Shown: positions 44,018 to 53,182, counted from the stretch's first letter. The stretch: 64,000 nt of DNA from Candidatus Obscuribacterales bacterium (GCA_019752635.1 JAIELX010000077.1:16474-80473); one strand, 5' to 3'. Notes: generated by a model not told the origin, from the letters alone. Translations and numbers: made by a program.

Positions 44018-44443
44018 ATGTACAAGTACGTAAGCAGTGCACTGACGTTCCTTCTGCTCATCATCGGGGCGACCTTCCTCTGCAGCGCCGCCTTCGAGGG
44101 CGGTCCCGACCGCATTTACAATGCAGTCGCCGGTCTGGCTGTCGGCGGTCTCGGCGTCGCCGCACTCATACACGACCGGCGGCTCCCGGCTTACGCCGCA
44201 GTGAAGAAGCTCAGTGAGCAGATCGACGAGCTTGCCGCAGAGACCAAGCCCGCGTCGCCCGCACTGCGGGGTATCTACGACGACATGCTCACGCAGGCGC
44301 GATTCCACCTGGACGTCGCCAACGCCAAGCTCAGACACCGCGAGTGGCGCTACGCGGTGCACACCGCCAACATGGGCATGCAGAACATCAAGAACTACCG
44401 CGACGCGGCAGCGGCAACGAACGCCGATCCGCGTAAGCTGTAA
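44018..44443 (+). CDS. Two-TM Ter-island protein, paralogue 2
   Basis: A 141-residue protein: helix 1 about 8-26 (ALTFLLLIIGATFLCSAAF), helix 2 about 38-52 (VAGLAVGGLGVAALI), then helical domain with YDDMLTQARFHLDVANAKLRH and ANMGMQNIKNYRDA. GGAG lies nine bases before the ATG within a GGAGTGGCAA block shared with paralogue 3. Best fit to the family consensus. Confidence 0.75.
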   Translation: MYKYVSSALTFLLLIIGATFLCSAAFEGGPDRIYNAVAGLAVGGLGVAALIHDRRLPAYAAVKKLSEQIDELAAETKPASPALRGIYDDMLTQARFHLDVANAKLRHREWRYAVHTANMGMQNIKNYRDAAAATNADPRKL

Positions 44444-44549
44444 GCAAGAGCGCACCCGATTCGGTTCCATCACGACAACAGGAAACCCCGCCAACCAGAA
44501 GGGCGCGGTTCAAAAGTCTCGGCGAAAATGCTTGACCGGTGTTGATTTC

Positions 44550-44578
44550 GCCGGGGGCAGTATTGCCCTGTTCCCGGC
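44550..44578 (+). promoter_or_regulatory. Leader hairpin before two-TM paralogue 3
   Basis: GCCGGGGGCAG and CTGTTCCCGGC pair over 11 bp (one G-T) around TATTGCC, preceded by GACCGGTGTTGATTTC and followed by GGGAGTGGCAATAA and the ATG; clearly the same element as before paralogue 2. Confidence 0.65.
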
Positions 44579-44603
44579 GGTACTCTCAAGGGAGTGGCAA
44601 TAA

Positions 44604-45032
44604 ATGACGTATCATGTTTGTAAGGCCATCGCCTACGGTATGCTCCTTGGCGGAGCCTTCTTCCTGTACAGCGCCGCCACCGGCTACACGCAGGAGCCGC
44701 AAATCAAGGACGCAGTCTTAGGTTTACTTCTCAGCACAGGAAGCATCTTTGCTCTGTGGATCGACAGGGGAGTACCTGCGTACGAGGCGTCGGAGGAACT
44801 GCGACTCCAGATCGGACGCCTGTCCATCGAAAAGGCGAAGGACCTCTCACTGGTAAAAGCCTACGAAGACACGCTCCGGGAAGCTCGTTTCTTCCTGGAG
44901 ACTGCAAGGGCTAAACGCAAACACCGGGAATGGCGCGCCGCCATCCACGCTGTCAACTTAGGCAAGCAAAAGATCAAGAACTACCGAGACGAGGCAGCAG
45001 CAGCAACCAACTGCGATCAGCGCAAGGTCTAA
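44604..45032 (+). CDS. Two-TM Ter-island protein, paralogue 3
   Basis: A 142-residue protein with helices at about 5-24 (YGMLLGGAFFLYSAA) and 36-52 (VLGLLLSTGSIFALWI), then YEDTLREARFFLETARAKRKHREWRAAIHAVNLGKQKIKNYRDEA. GGGAG nine bases before the ATG. The C-terminal block keeps KNYRD; the linker is more charged (SIEKAKDLSLVKA). Confidence 0.75.
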   Translation: MTYHVCKAIAYGMLLGGAFFLYSAATGYTQEPQIKDAVLGLLLSTGSIFALWIDRGVPAYEASEELRLQIGRLSIEKAKDLSLVKAYEDTLREARFFLETARAKRKHREWRAAIHAVNLGKQKIKNYRDEAAAATNCDQRKV

Positions 45033-45158
45033 GCACAGCACCGCACTCGGTGCCAGCAAAAAAATCAAAGACACAGTCCGCATCTGCGGACGGTGCTTGT
45101 CTGATCACAGCAGAATCGCTACCGCTTCCGGCACTCCCGAGGCAAAGAGCCACACGAA

Positions 45159-45587
45159 ATGAAGTACATCGTGAGCAAGATCTTACTGTTTGCCATCCTG
45201 GTGTGCGGCCTTGCGTTTGCTGCTCACATCGCTGTCGACGAATCGGGTGACACCAGGACACGTCTCATCTATGCTGCGTGCGCTTTCGGCATGACCGCTC
45301 TCAGCGGACTGGCGCTGCGTTACATCGGGCGTCAACCGGTCTACGAAGCGGTGGACAAGCTGCAAGCTCAAATCGACGAGATGCAAAGCGAACCTCCGCC
45401 CGCCGAGGATTCGCTGCAGCTCTGCTACACCAGCATGCTCGAAAGTGCCCGGCAGAACTACGACGCGGCGCTGGCGAAAGTGAAACAGCGAAGATGGGGC
45501 TACGCATACCACTGCGCAAAATTGGGTCTTCAGAACATCAAGAACTACCGCGATGCGGCGATGAAAGCAAAGTCGCACACGCAGTAA
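45159..45587 (+). CDS. Two-TM Ter-island protein, paralogue 4
   Basis: A 142-residue protein with helices at about 4-23 (IVSKILLFAILVCGLAFAAH) and 38-53, then YTSMLESARQNYDAALAKVKQRRWGYAYHCAKLGLQNIKNYRDAAM. The upstream hairpin seen with paralogues 1-3 is replaced by a different one (CCGCATCTGCGG, about 45079). GAGG upstream of ATG. Confidence 0.75.
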   Translation: MKYIVSKILLFAILVCGLAFAAHIAVDESGDTRTRLIYAACAFGMTALSGLALRYIGRQPVYEAVDKLQAQIDEMQSEPPPAEDSLQLCYTSMLESARQNYDAALAKVKQRRWGYAYHCAKLGLQNIKNYRDAAMKAKSHTQ

Positions 45588-45761
45588 TCTGAGCTCCGAA
45601 CGACAAAGAGTAACGCCGAGCGATCCGCGCACCACTAGGCGCGGCTTCGTCCGAACAACAAAGTTGTCGAGCCGAGTGACAGGCAACGCCAGGCTCCTTT
45701 TCACTCATCCGCACGGTCGAGCCAGGTGACAGGCCGTGTGAGTACCACTTTCACCTTTTGA

Positions 45762-46625
45762 ATGAAAAACATGAATAACCACCCCCAACGCTGCAACGCC
45801 CTCTTCTTCATCGCCTCGGATACTGACCGGGCCGGCGAGATTCAGGGCATCCTCCGCTTCCGCCTCAAGTTCCAGCACCACGAGTCAAACGACGCAGCGT
45901 ACAAAGTGATCATGCTGCCCGCGAGCGAGCGCAACACCGCATGGAGTCACTTCCAGATTCACGGCAGCGGCGAGTCTGCCCGATGCCGACTCGCAACACA
46001 GGACAGGTTCTCGTTCCGCGGCCGGCGAGAGCAGCACTGGTCGCACATGTGGATCGAGAACGCGATCTACCAATTCACCCTGCACCAGGCGCGCGCGCGC
46101 ACTCAACGCAAGATGCTGCCCGGCTACAACCTCGAGAGTTCGTTCTTCACCGGTGTCATCGACAACGTTCGCATCGAGGCTACCGTTGAGGTAGTGAAGA
46201 ACGGGCCGCCCCACATGAACGGGCTGTACCTCATGGTCGGATGCCAAAACTATGGTCCCCAGACGCTGGACATGCTGAAGACGCGAATGCTCAATATCAA
46301 CCGGGGCGCATTCGTGGTCGGTACGCACCTGTTCCCGATCTTGCGTAAGTACGAACCGGACTATCCGTACTTCTGGGACGACACCCCGGTGTCGGTCCTG
46401 TCGCGCGGGTATCACCCGAAGAAGGTGCAATGGAGCGGTCAGGTGCACGACGGAGCCACGGTGCGCGAAGTCCTGCAGCGAGCCGGCCTCGAGGAACTCC
46501 CGCCCGGTATGCGCGTCCTCGGAATCGAGCAAGAGACCCCCTACAAGTTCTATGACGCAACCATGGATTCCGTAGTGGAGGTTAACCAGAGCGTCATCCT
46601 CTCCGAGGCGGACGGCTACTTCTAA
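45762..46625 (+). CDS. Ter-island protein of unknown function
   Basis: A 287-residue soluble protein (MKNMNNHPQRCNALFFIASD...), beta-rich in the N-terminal half (ILRFRLKFQHHE, YKVIMLPASERNTAW) and with conserved-looking aromatic segments later (YPYFWDDTPVSVL, PYKFYDATMDSVVEV). No signal peptide, Cys cluster or known motif. ATG-AAA-AAC-ATG offers two starts; neither has a strong ribosome site. High third-position GC and location just after the two-TM cluster tie it to the island. Not a TerD-type domain as far as I can see. Confidence 0.7.
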   Translation: MKNMNNHPQRCNALFFIASDTDRAGEIQGILRFRLKFQHHESNDAAYKVIMLPASERNTAWSHFQIHGSGESARCRLATQDRFSFRGRREQHWSHMWIENAIYQFTLHQARARTQRKMLPGYNLESSFFTGVIDNVRIEATVEVVKNGPPHMNGLYLMVGCQNYGPQTLDMLKTRMLNINRGAFVVGTHLFPILRKYEPDYPYFWDDTPVSVLSRGYHPKKVQWSGQVHDGATVREVLQRAGLEELPPGMRVLGIEQETPYKFYDATMDSVVEVNQSVILSEADGYF

Positions 46626-46672
46626 GTCACCTGCGCCTACTCAATTCAACAAAGCAAATCGAAAAGGCAAAC

Positions 46673-46960
46673 ATGTTCACTTTCTTTTCTTGCCTCATCG
46701 CGGCAGTCCTTTGTTGTGGTACCAGCTACCTCCTTTCGCGCTGGTTCTATCACAACGCCGGCAACCGCCCCAAAACGTACTTTGAGGCGCGGGCGACGGC
46801 AATCGCGATGTGCTCCGGTTCTCTGCTCGCCGTAATCGCGTCGATGCTCATCGAACACTTCGCTACGTATCCGTCGGGCACACTCATACCGGCCATGATC
46901 GCAGGCATCGTCAGCGGGCTGGCGGGAGGCTACTTCGGGATGTTTCGATCCGGTTCGTAG
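46673..46960 (+). CDS. Small membrane protein
   Basis: A 95-residue protein with AAAAGG eight bases before ATG. Three membrane helices: about 3-22, 43-62 and 70-90 (IPAMIAGIVSGLAGGYFGMF). A loop NAGNRPKTYFEARATA lies between the first two. It resembles the next gene in size and Gly/Ala-rich ending; both may be paralogous. Confidence 0.65.
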   Translation: MFTFFSCLIAAVLCCGTSYLLSRWFYHNAGNRPKTYFEARATAIAMCSGSLLAVIASMLIEHFATYPSGTLIPAMIAGIVSGLAGGYFGMFRSGS

Positions 46961-47056
46961 TCCTGACTAATCGTGCGTGATTGGTTCACAGCACACAAGC
47001 AACTCACCGACGGCAGCGGCGCACGCCGCTTCCGTCCATCTCGGAAAGTCGATTCC

Positions 47057-47332
47057 ATGATCACTACAATTCTCGCGTGTCTGCTCGCAGGAGCCTTTTC
47101 CGGCTTCATCGGTCACGCAATCAGCGCCTACTACTGGCGCAGGGTCGAAATCTCGCACTGGGAGAACTCGCGAGTTGGTCTGCTGGCAGTCTTCGCCGGT
47201 GCGGTTATCGGTGCCCTGGCTGTTAGTCTCGTTGGCAACGTTGTTGGATGCAGCATGGGCTTGCCGTTGCTGAGCAGTCTGATCTGCGGCAGCATCGGCG
47301 GTTACGCAGCGCTTTTCCAGTGGGGCAACTAA
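47057..47332 (+). CDS. Small membrane protein
   Basis: The ATG chosen has GGAAAG upstream and begins MITTILACLLAGAFSGFIGH, giving 91 residues with three helices (about 3-25, 43-63, 68-86). YYWRRVEISHWENSRVG is the polar loop. Same layout as the gene before it (SG...GGY and short polar end), suggesting an old duplication. Last plus-strand gene of the Ter island. Confidence 0.65.
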   Translation: MITTILACLLAGAFSGFIGHAISAYYWRRVEISHWENSRVGLLAVFAGAVIGALAVSLVGNVVGCSMGLPLLSSLICGSIGGYAALFQWGN

Positions 47333-47413
47333 CCTTGCCCGGCTGAAAATGAGACCCCGGCAATCCTGACCGACAGAAAAGTCGGAGGGATAGGCGACAA
47401 GAAAGTCTGCTAA

Positions 47414-47491
47414 CAGAAAGGGGCTGGCTTCCAGCCCCTTTCTGCACTTTTTCGGCCTTTTTCATTTCTTTTTGACATTTTCAAGAGAGAT
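47414..47491 (-). repeat. Purine-run plus hairpin element, copy 2 (terminator-like)
   Basis: On the minus strand: ATCTCTCTTGAAAATGTCAA, an A/G run, then AGAAAGGGGCTGG-AA-GCCAGCCCCTTTCT, a hairpin of about 13 bp. The first block and layout recur at 62844. It lies between two convergent genes and probably ends transcription in one or both directions. Confidence 0.65.
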
Positions 47492-47588
47492 AACTCGCAG
47501 ATCGACAGCCTTCCGGCCGGTCTTGTCTTTTTTGCCTTCAGAATCCGACACCTGCAGTCATGCACTTCAAGTGCGCGGCGAACAAACT

Positions 47589-48752
47589 TCATTCACTATT
47601 CGCAAGCACGATGCCTGACATTTTCTGGAGCTTCTCAAAGTCACTATCGTCTATGATTGCAATGCGCTGAGGAATCAAATCTCGCACGCAAACTATATTC
47701 TTATAGCCTGATAGTGGCACGCGCGAGTAATTCTCCCGAATGAATCTCGCGCCCGGAGTCGGATAGAAATCATCCGCAAAATCGAACTCAGCAAGAGCTT
47801 TCTTTTGACCAATTGCCGATAGCGCTCGGCGCATCGTTTGCCCTAAGAGAACTTTGCCAGTGGTCTCTATCGAAGTGATAATGGTGCAATCCTCGTCGAT
47901 ATCCTCAGGGAGATTGTCGGTGTTCTCTTCTGTCTTAGGTGCCGCCGTGCACTTTCTAAAGTCCTTGACGACAGGGCGTAAGTCCAAAATGCTTACTCTA
48001 AGTCCGATCTCTGAAGCTGGCATGGTCGCGCATTTTAGTATCTCACCGGCATAATCGAACTCGTGAAGCGCCGCTTCCCTTGGGATTGTTTGAAGTATTC
48101 GCAGTAAGCGTCCATCTGCTAACACTGCAGGCAGAGTTTCAATTCCAGAGATTACTGGACTACCAGTCGTTACTTGCTTTTCGTACTTCTCGGTATTGAG
48201 ATTTCCAAGTATGTGCTGTTCAAAATTGCTGTAGTATTGATCCGCCTCGCTATGGCAACCTTGCAGATCCAGAATTCGCGCCAGCACGCCATCGAGGCAT
48301 TCACCAGGGTGCGACTTCTGTCTTAATTCGATCCAGCGCCTGTAGTATTTCTCAGCCTCGTAGTAGCTCCCTCGCCGTTCAAGGCACTCAGCTTCGGTGC
48401 GACAGGCAAGCTCCTCACTGTCACAATTTTCAGAATCCACACGGGGCAGAGCCGCCACTTCCACTGCGCAAACGCCGAGTTCCCAAATGGTGCCTTGCAG
48501 GAGTGCCACTATCAAGAAGGGAGTGGGAAGCAATAGGCTTATGACCCTGCTTACTTGGCACCACCGTTGCTTCGAAGGCAATGCGGGTGAAACACCAAAC
48601 TCCATAAACGCGGTGGTAACAAAAATCACGATAGCTCCGACAACGAACGGTCTTAGCGCAAAGGGTGCCGCTACAACGAAGCAAAGCATGGCGAGCAGCC
48701 CAACCGTGAAGTAGAGGCAAGCAAGAGCAAAGTCCGATCTATGGCTAAACAT
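47589..48752 (-). CDS. Membrane protein with cytoplasmic/periplasmic helical domain, unknown
   Basis: The ATG before MFSHRSDFALACLYF gives 387 residues; 33 upstream codons lack a membrane-protein-like character. Helices at about 8-30, 34-56 and 68-92, then a TPR-like pair (ACRTEAECLERRGSYYEAEKYYRRWIELRQKS, ARILDLQGCHSEADQYYSNFE) and a C-terminal part with two similar segments (EAALHEFDYAGEILKC and KALAEFDFADDFYP) suggesting an internal repeat. Codon use is less GC-biased than in the Ter island. Family not recognised. Confidence 0.65.
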   Translation of the reverse strand: MFSHRSDFALACLYFTVGLLAMLCFVVAAPFALRPFVVGAIVIFVTTAFMEFGVSPALPSKQRWCQVSRVISLLLPTPFLIVALLQGTIWELGVCAVEVAALPRVDSENCDSEELACRTEAECLERRGSYYEAEKYYRRWIELRQKSHPGECLDGVLARILDLQGCHSEADQYYSNFEQHILGNLNTEKYEKQVTTGSPVISGIETLPAVLADGRLLRILQTIPREAALHEFDYAGEILKCATMPASEIGLRVSILDLRPVVKDFRKCTAAPKTEENTDNLPEDIDEDCTIITSIETTGKVLLGQTMRRALSAIGQKKALAEFDFADDFYPTPGARFIRENYSRVPLSGYKNIVCVRDLIPQRIAIIDDSDFEKLQKMSGIVLANSE

Positions 48753-49059
48753 AAAGAACCTACTTCTGGTGCGGTGTAAACAGTGCGAGCCTACCTTTGA
48801 GTTCGTTGCAAAAATGTTTGGATAAATTTGAATTTGTCGAACGGCAGACACGCAGGACTCTCTAGCCCTTCACACGCGTGCGAAGACTTTTAAGGAAATT
48901 CTCTTTGAAGGCTGTTTTCAAACAAAAACACAACCTATTCCATGCGATAAGTCATTCAGCCTCAATTCTGATTACTTGTTGCAGAGTATGGAGAAATTGT
49001 TTTGAGGACAAGAATCGCTCGGGGTGAGCGCAAAAGACTTTACGCTTGGGAGAATGAAT
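48753..49059. other. Divergent intergenic region
   Basis: Promoters of the flanking divergent genes should lie here; AT-rich (CAAACAAAAACACAACC near 48920). No gene seen. Confidence 0.4.
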
Positions 49060-49842
49060 ATGACAAAGCGCCAAATCTGCCGCCAAGGCATGAGAAAAAA
49101 CAACGGTCAGGGGCTGCTTGAAGCCTCTTGCGGGACGTTCATTATCACGACTGTTTTTGTTTTCCTTCTTATGCTCGGACTAAACACATACGCCATTCTC
49201 ACAACGGACACCAAGCTCCGATTGATATGCTCTGAAGCCGCGCAAGTGCGCGAAGAACACACTTACTTTCTCGGAATGAAGCGGGTCGACTTCACTGATG
49301 CTCAAGCTGACCAGATCGCTAAAAGATTTGCTGTGAGTCTGGCCGAAAGCAACGGCATTCCTATTACCGAAGAAAATGTCGCATTTCATTCCGATGAAAA
49401 CACGGAGCAAGCTAGTACCACGTGCACCGTCACACTGGATAAATTCGTGCTTCCATATGGAGGCGGCGCATTTCCGTCCTTTCTTGCTCGTGAGGTGTCG
49501 GCTACAGTTGCTCGCATGAGTGTGCCTGCTCCGGCAATTGTGGGATTTAATGGCGTTAGCCAGGAATACGGTCGAATCAGCGTGAAAGTGCCATGTTATG
49601 GAGGAGCAATAGCAGTCGCAGGAGTGCACGATCCTGTCAGAGATCTTCAAAACGGAACAGCAAGGCAGATGGCGGATGCCCCGCTCGGACCTTTGAACTG
49701 TCGACGAAGCTTCGGCATTGGTGTAAATGCTGACGGACTAGTAATTTCGGGTCCCAAAAATGAGAATGGAGACCCGGCTTCCAATCCTAACAGGAGAGCA
49801 AGAGAATGGAACAGGATGAGTAATCCGGGCGGCTTCCATTAA
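49060..49842 (+). CDS. TadE-like pseudopilin-type protein
   Basis: The ATG with GGGAG eight bases upstream gives 260 residues: MTKRQICRQGMRKNNGQGLLEASCGTFII, where NNGQGLLEA and the next 25 hydrophobic residues match the N-terminal TadE segment (x-G-x-x-x-x-E then membrane helix). The rest is extracytoplasmic with few Cys. Tad pilus minor pseudopilins have this layout. No other Tad genes (tadA, tadC, cpaF) are nearby, so either the locus continues elsewhere or this is a lone pseudopilin. Confidence 0.7.
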   Translation: MTKRQICRQGMRKNNGQGLLEASCGTFIITTVFVFLLMLGLNTYAILTTDTKLRLICSEAAQVREEHTYFLGMKRVDFTDAQADQIAKRFAVSLAESNGIPITEENVAFHSDENTEQASTTCTVTLDKFVLPYGGGAFPSFLAREVSATVARMSVPAPAIVGFNGVSQEYGRISVKVPCYGGAIAVAGVHDPVRDLQNGTARQMADAPLGPLNCRRSFGIGVNADGLVISGPKNENGDPASNPNRRAREWNRMSNPGGFH

Positions 49843-50466
49843 GCAGTGGGCTCAAATCCAAGGAGGAAGCTTACAGCTCAATGGAACTCCACAACCATCC
49901 AGCTTTCAGCCGAAAAGCGAACACGCGTGTTCACACCGCATACGGTGCGCAAGTGATTGCGCCCGCGCGAAGTACGACCGCCTCTGTTATGTGCTCTATC
50001 TGCGGGATTCGTGGCGATTGCACGAGAGTAGGACTTCATCCGGAAGTTTGAATTGTCGTCAAAAACAGTTAGGGTCAGCTCATTCATGCCCACAGCCTCA
50101 ACGGAACAAGCGACCCCAACGCAGACACAGAACCGAAACAAGGGCGAAGTTCAACCGTAGGACCTCGCCCGCAGCTCGTGAGGTCAAAAGCCGAGTTGAC
50201 TCCCCTTGCACGCAGTTGAGACCAAGCGAATAATCTTCCCAGCCGGTGACAACTGCCGCCGCTTACGTTGCCACCGGCTCATCTTTGTGAGCGCCAATCC
50301 GTAAAGAGGCTTTGTTCGTGATGCTTCAGCTGCGCGAACATGCTTTCTTTTTGGATGAGATTTTGTGCGATCGCTTTACTATACCATTAGTACCAGGAGG
50401 CGGGACGTGGACCGTCGCCACAGTAAGATTCAGAGACATTCTGTGGTAGATTTTTGATGGAGCGTA
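49843..50466. other. Intergenic region before the kinase, no convincing gene
   Basis: About 620 bases; frames present have no ribosome site or domain. GGAG four bases before the kinase ATG is the ribosome site. Confidence 0.4.
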
Positions 50467-53046
50467 ATGCGAAGAATTCAGTTAGATTCTAGCCTTGTGG
50501 GTACTGTTGTGGAGCGCGACTTCACTGTTTTGGAGTGGCTCGGCGCCGGAGGAATGGGAGCAACTTTTCGAGCAAAGCAACATTCGCTTCAAAGAGAAGT
50601 TTGCCTAAAGTTCTTGGCCATTGCTTCTCTATCGGAGCTCGAAAGCGTCCAAAGATTCAAACGTGAAGCCCGTGTCCTGGGGCGCCTTAAGCACCCCGGC
50701 ATAGTTCAAGTTTATTCATTCGGTATCTTTGAACGAGTCTATCCTTTTCTCGTTATGGAATTAGTCGAAGGTCGGTCTCTGCGCAAAGAACTTCAAGGTG
50801 GTGCAATCGACTGGGCTCGCAGTTGTCGCCTCTTGGGTCAAACAAGTGCTGCCCTGCAGTATGCGCACAATCACGGCTTCGTCCATAGAGACGTAAAGCC
50901 GGACAACATAATGCTTATTGGAGAACCCGGCTTCGAAAAAGTGAAGCTGATCGATTTTGGTCTTGCCGGAAAGTTATCTTCAATCAGCGGTTTCGAAACA
51001 CTAACTAATACAGGAACCACCGTAGGCACGCCTCATTACATGTCACCCGAAGCATTTTCCGGTTCCGCTGGATCAGCGGGCGACATCTACGCCCTGGGTT
51101 GCGTTCTGTACGAATGCCTGACGGGGATTCGTCCATTCGAAGCAGACAACCCGGTCGGCGTCATGCGAAATCATATGACTTCATGCCTTCCGCCCCTCCC
51201 GCCGAGCAGCAGTACACCTGAGATCCGTAAAGCTTTAGATCAAATAATTGGCAAAGCAACGGCAAAGAAAACCTCCGACAGATTTCGCGATTGTCGTGCT
51301 CTAAGCCTAGCTCTGGAACGAGTGGAAACTTCGACGACAGATACGTTTGAGATTGACGATACGAGCAATGTTCCAGGAAGAAATCATCACCGCTTCGTTA
51401 GATACACCAGCTTCACACTGGCTTTTGCAATTGCGATTCTTTGCGCGGGAGCTTTTCTCGAGAACAAAGATCGCAGCTCAGCCAAAGTGGTGAATGTGTT
51501 TGACCAAGCACTCATCGACCTTAGACAGAGAGATAAGGATCCAGATGATGCTTCAGTGAAAAATCAGATCTCGACGCTAACGCGGAATTGCAAAAACTTG
51601 TCGCTTGGATGGCAATCTGCAAGCGGAGCACACGATGTGACAAATTTAGACAGAGCGACTTCCGATTACCTGAGCTCGTTGCTCCGCTTTCTCCTAGGCG
51701 ACGCCAGAGTCCTGGCGCGTACGCCAAAATTCCTGCCACAAGTTCGCTCGCTTAGTCTAGAGATCTCCAGACTAAGAGAATCCTTCCCAGCCAACAAGTC
51801 TGAATTCAGGTCGAGACTAGATGACCTGCAATGCGACCTGTTTGTCAGCGCCGGAGCTTATAAAAGCGCACTCGGTTTACTTCAAAGCAAGCACCACTCC
51901 GTAGTGAATATTCGACAAGATCCATTAAGCGACTTTCGGGTTCTTCACCTGGGAGTCCGAAAGCTCATCGCAGACAAAGCGGAGCCAAGCTTAAGCTGGC
52001 GACTGAGACCAGCAGCAGAACGTTATTCCGAGCTCAGCGATGGCGCGGAGCTCTTTGGAGAGTTCTTGAGCTGGTATAAAGGTGGTTGTACTCAGAACGC
52101 AAACAAGCACTACAACGAAAAAACTTTGTTTCAAACTGCAAAACGAATCAAATTTGCGAGTCAGTCGCAAGCGGCAGCGGCGTTGCTCACTCTGATAAAA
52201 ATCGAGCGCGCCGAAGGTCATTTAGACCAGGCTCGCATTGCACTCGACTCTTGGGAGCGAACCTGCTCGCCCACGCTAAGTACCATTGAAGACTTTGCCC
52301 GCTTATCTCAAGAGACAGATAAGACCGAAAGTGCATATCGTTTTCTGGGCAAAGAGAGGGATAGCGCGGAGCGGCGTGGAGATGACTACTTATGGTGCAA
52401 ACTAGAATCACTTCGGTTGCTGACCACGCAAGATTTCTCATCCTTGCCGCGGGAGACGAGAGACTTCTTTTTGTCTTCGCATTGGCGCGAATCCTCAGGT
52501 CAATGGGCATTGGTCAAAATGGTGGTCACCTCCGTGGTCGATGCAGCGGAGCGGAGCGCGACGAAAGGCCACAGGAAGCAGGCACTGGAGGTGCTTGAAG
52601 AGTGTCAAAAAGTTGTACTATCTCAAAGAACACGTCTCAAGTCCGGCCATAAGGATCGACCGTTTCTGAGAGAATATGGACAGCTAATGTACGCAACAAT
52701 ACAAGCATTCTCCAGAGTGGACGGCTTTCAGGAGAGCCTCTTGCTAAGACAGGAATACCTCAATTTTGTCGACAAGAATATTGCAATGCTGCCGGATGGC
52801 TTTTTGCCATTCGCAGCAAAACTGGAGTTGGCGCGAGCACTTTGGTCAGACGGAAATTACCGAGAGGCCGGTGCGTTGTACAACTGGTGCGGAGAAAACT
52901 TCTCAGTCCTCCCCGGCAGCCCCCCCCCTAAAGGCTGGCGGAGCTGGCTTCACAACAGGAGAAAATGGTTTGAATTAGCCGGTCGAGCTGACCTGGCCCG
53001 TCGGATTGAAACCGATATTTATAGAACAACCGAACAATTTCCCTAG
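50467..53046 (+). CDS. Hanks-type serine/threonine protein kinase with large C-terminal helical domain
   Basis: An 859-residue protein. Kinase domain about 19-290: GAGGMG P-loop (27-32), Lys48 in EVCLKFL, catalytic HRDVKPDN with D142, DFG D163, and GTPHYMSPEA. One membrane helix about 314-334 (FTLAFAIAILCAGAF), then about 520 residues of alpha-helical, TPR-like sequence. The kinase is thus cytoplasmic with a presumed extracytoplasmic sensor/scaffold. No PASTA or other known sensor domain. Possible PP2C or FHA partners are not seen. Codon use is moderate, unlike the Ter island. Confidence 0.9.
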   Translation: MRRIQLDSSLVGTVVERDFTVLEWLGAGGMGATFRAKQHSLQREVCLKFLAIASLSELESVQRFKREARVLGRLKHPGIVQVYSFGIFERVYPFLVMELVEGRSLRKELQGGAIDWARSCRLLGQTSAALQYAHNHGFVHRDVKPDNIMLIGEPGFEKVKLIDFGLAGKLSSISGFETLTNTGTTVGTPHYMSPEAFSGSAGSAGDIYALGCVLYECLTGIRPFEADNPVGVMRNHMTSCLPPLPPSSSTPEIRKALDQIIGKATAKKTSDRFRDCRALSLALERVETSTTDTFEIDDTSNVPGRNHHRFVRYTSFTLAFAIAILCAGAFLENKDRSSAKVVNVFDQALIDLRQRDKDPDDASVKNQISTLTRNCKNLSLGWQSASGAHDVTNLDRATSDYLSSLLRFLLGDARVLARTPKFLPQVRSLSLEISRLRESFPANKSEFRSRLDDLQCDLFVSAGAYKSALGLLQSKHHSVVNIRQDPLSDFRVLHLGVRKLIADKAEPSLSWRLRPAAERYSELSDGAELFGEFLSWYKGGCTQNANKHYNEKTLFQTAKRIKFASQSQAAAALLTLIKIERAEGHLDQARIALDSWERTCSPTLSTIEDFARLSQETDKTESAYRFLGKERDSAERRGDDYLWCKLESLRLLTTQDFSSLPRETRDFFLSSHWRESSGQWALVKMVVTSVVDAAERSATKGHRKQALEVLEECQKVVLSQRTRLKSGHKDRPFLREYGQLMYATIQAFSRVDGFQESLLLRQEYLNFVDKNIAMLPDGFLPFAAKLELARALWSDGNYREAGALYNWCGENFSVLPGSPPPKGWRSWLHNRRKWFELAGRADLARRIETDIYRTTEQFP

Positions 53047-53152
53047 GCTCAGACAACGACCTACTATTATTCATAGCAGATCCAAGGAAAAGAAAGTGTT
53101 CATCGGAATTTCGGACAAAACATAGGTTAGAAATTGCGCGGGCGACACGGAA

Positions 53153-53182
53153 CAAGGCGAAGAGAATTCTCCCTTCGCCTTG
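53153..53182 (-). terminator. Hairpin between kinase and membrane gene
   Basis: CAAGGCGAAG and CTTCGCCTTG form a perfect 10-bp stem with a 10-base loop; suitable as the terminator of the minus-strand gene ending at 53261 and of the kinase. Confidence 0.65.
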
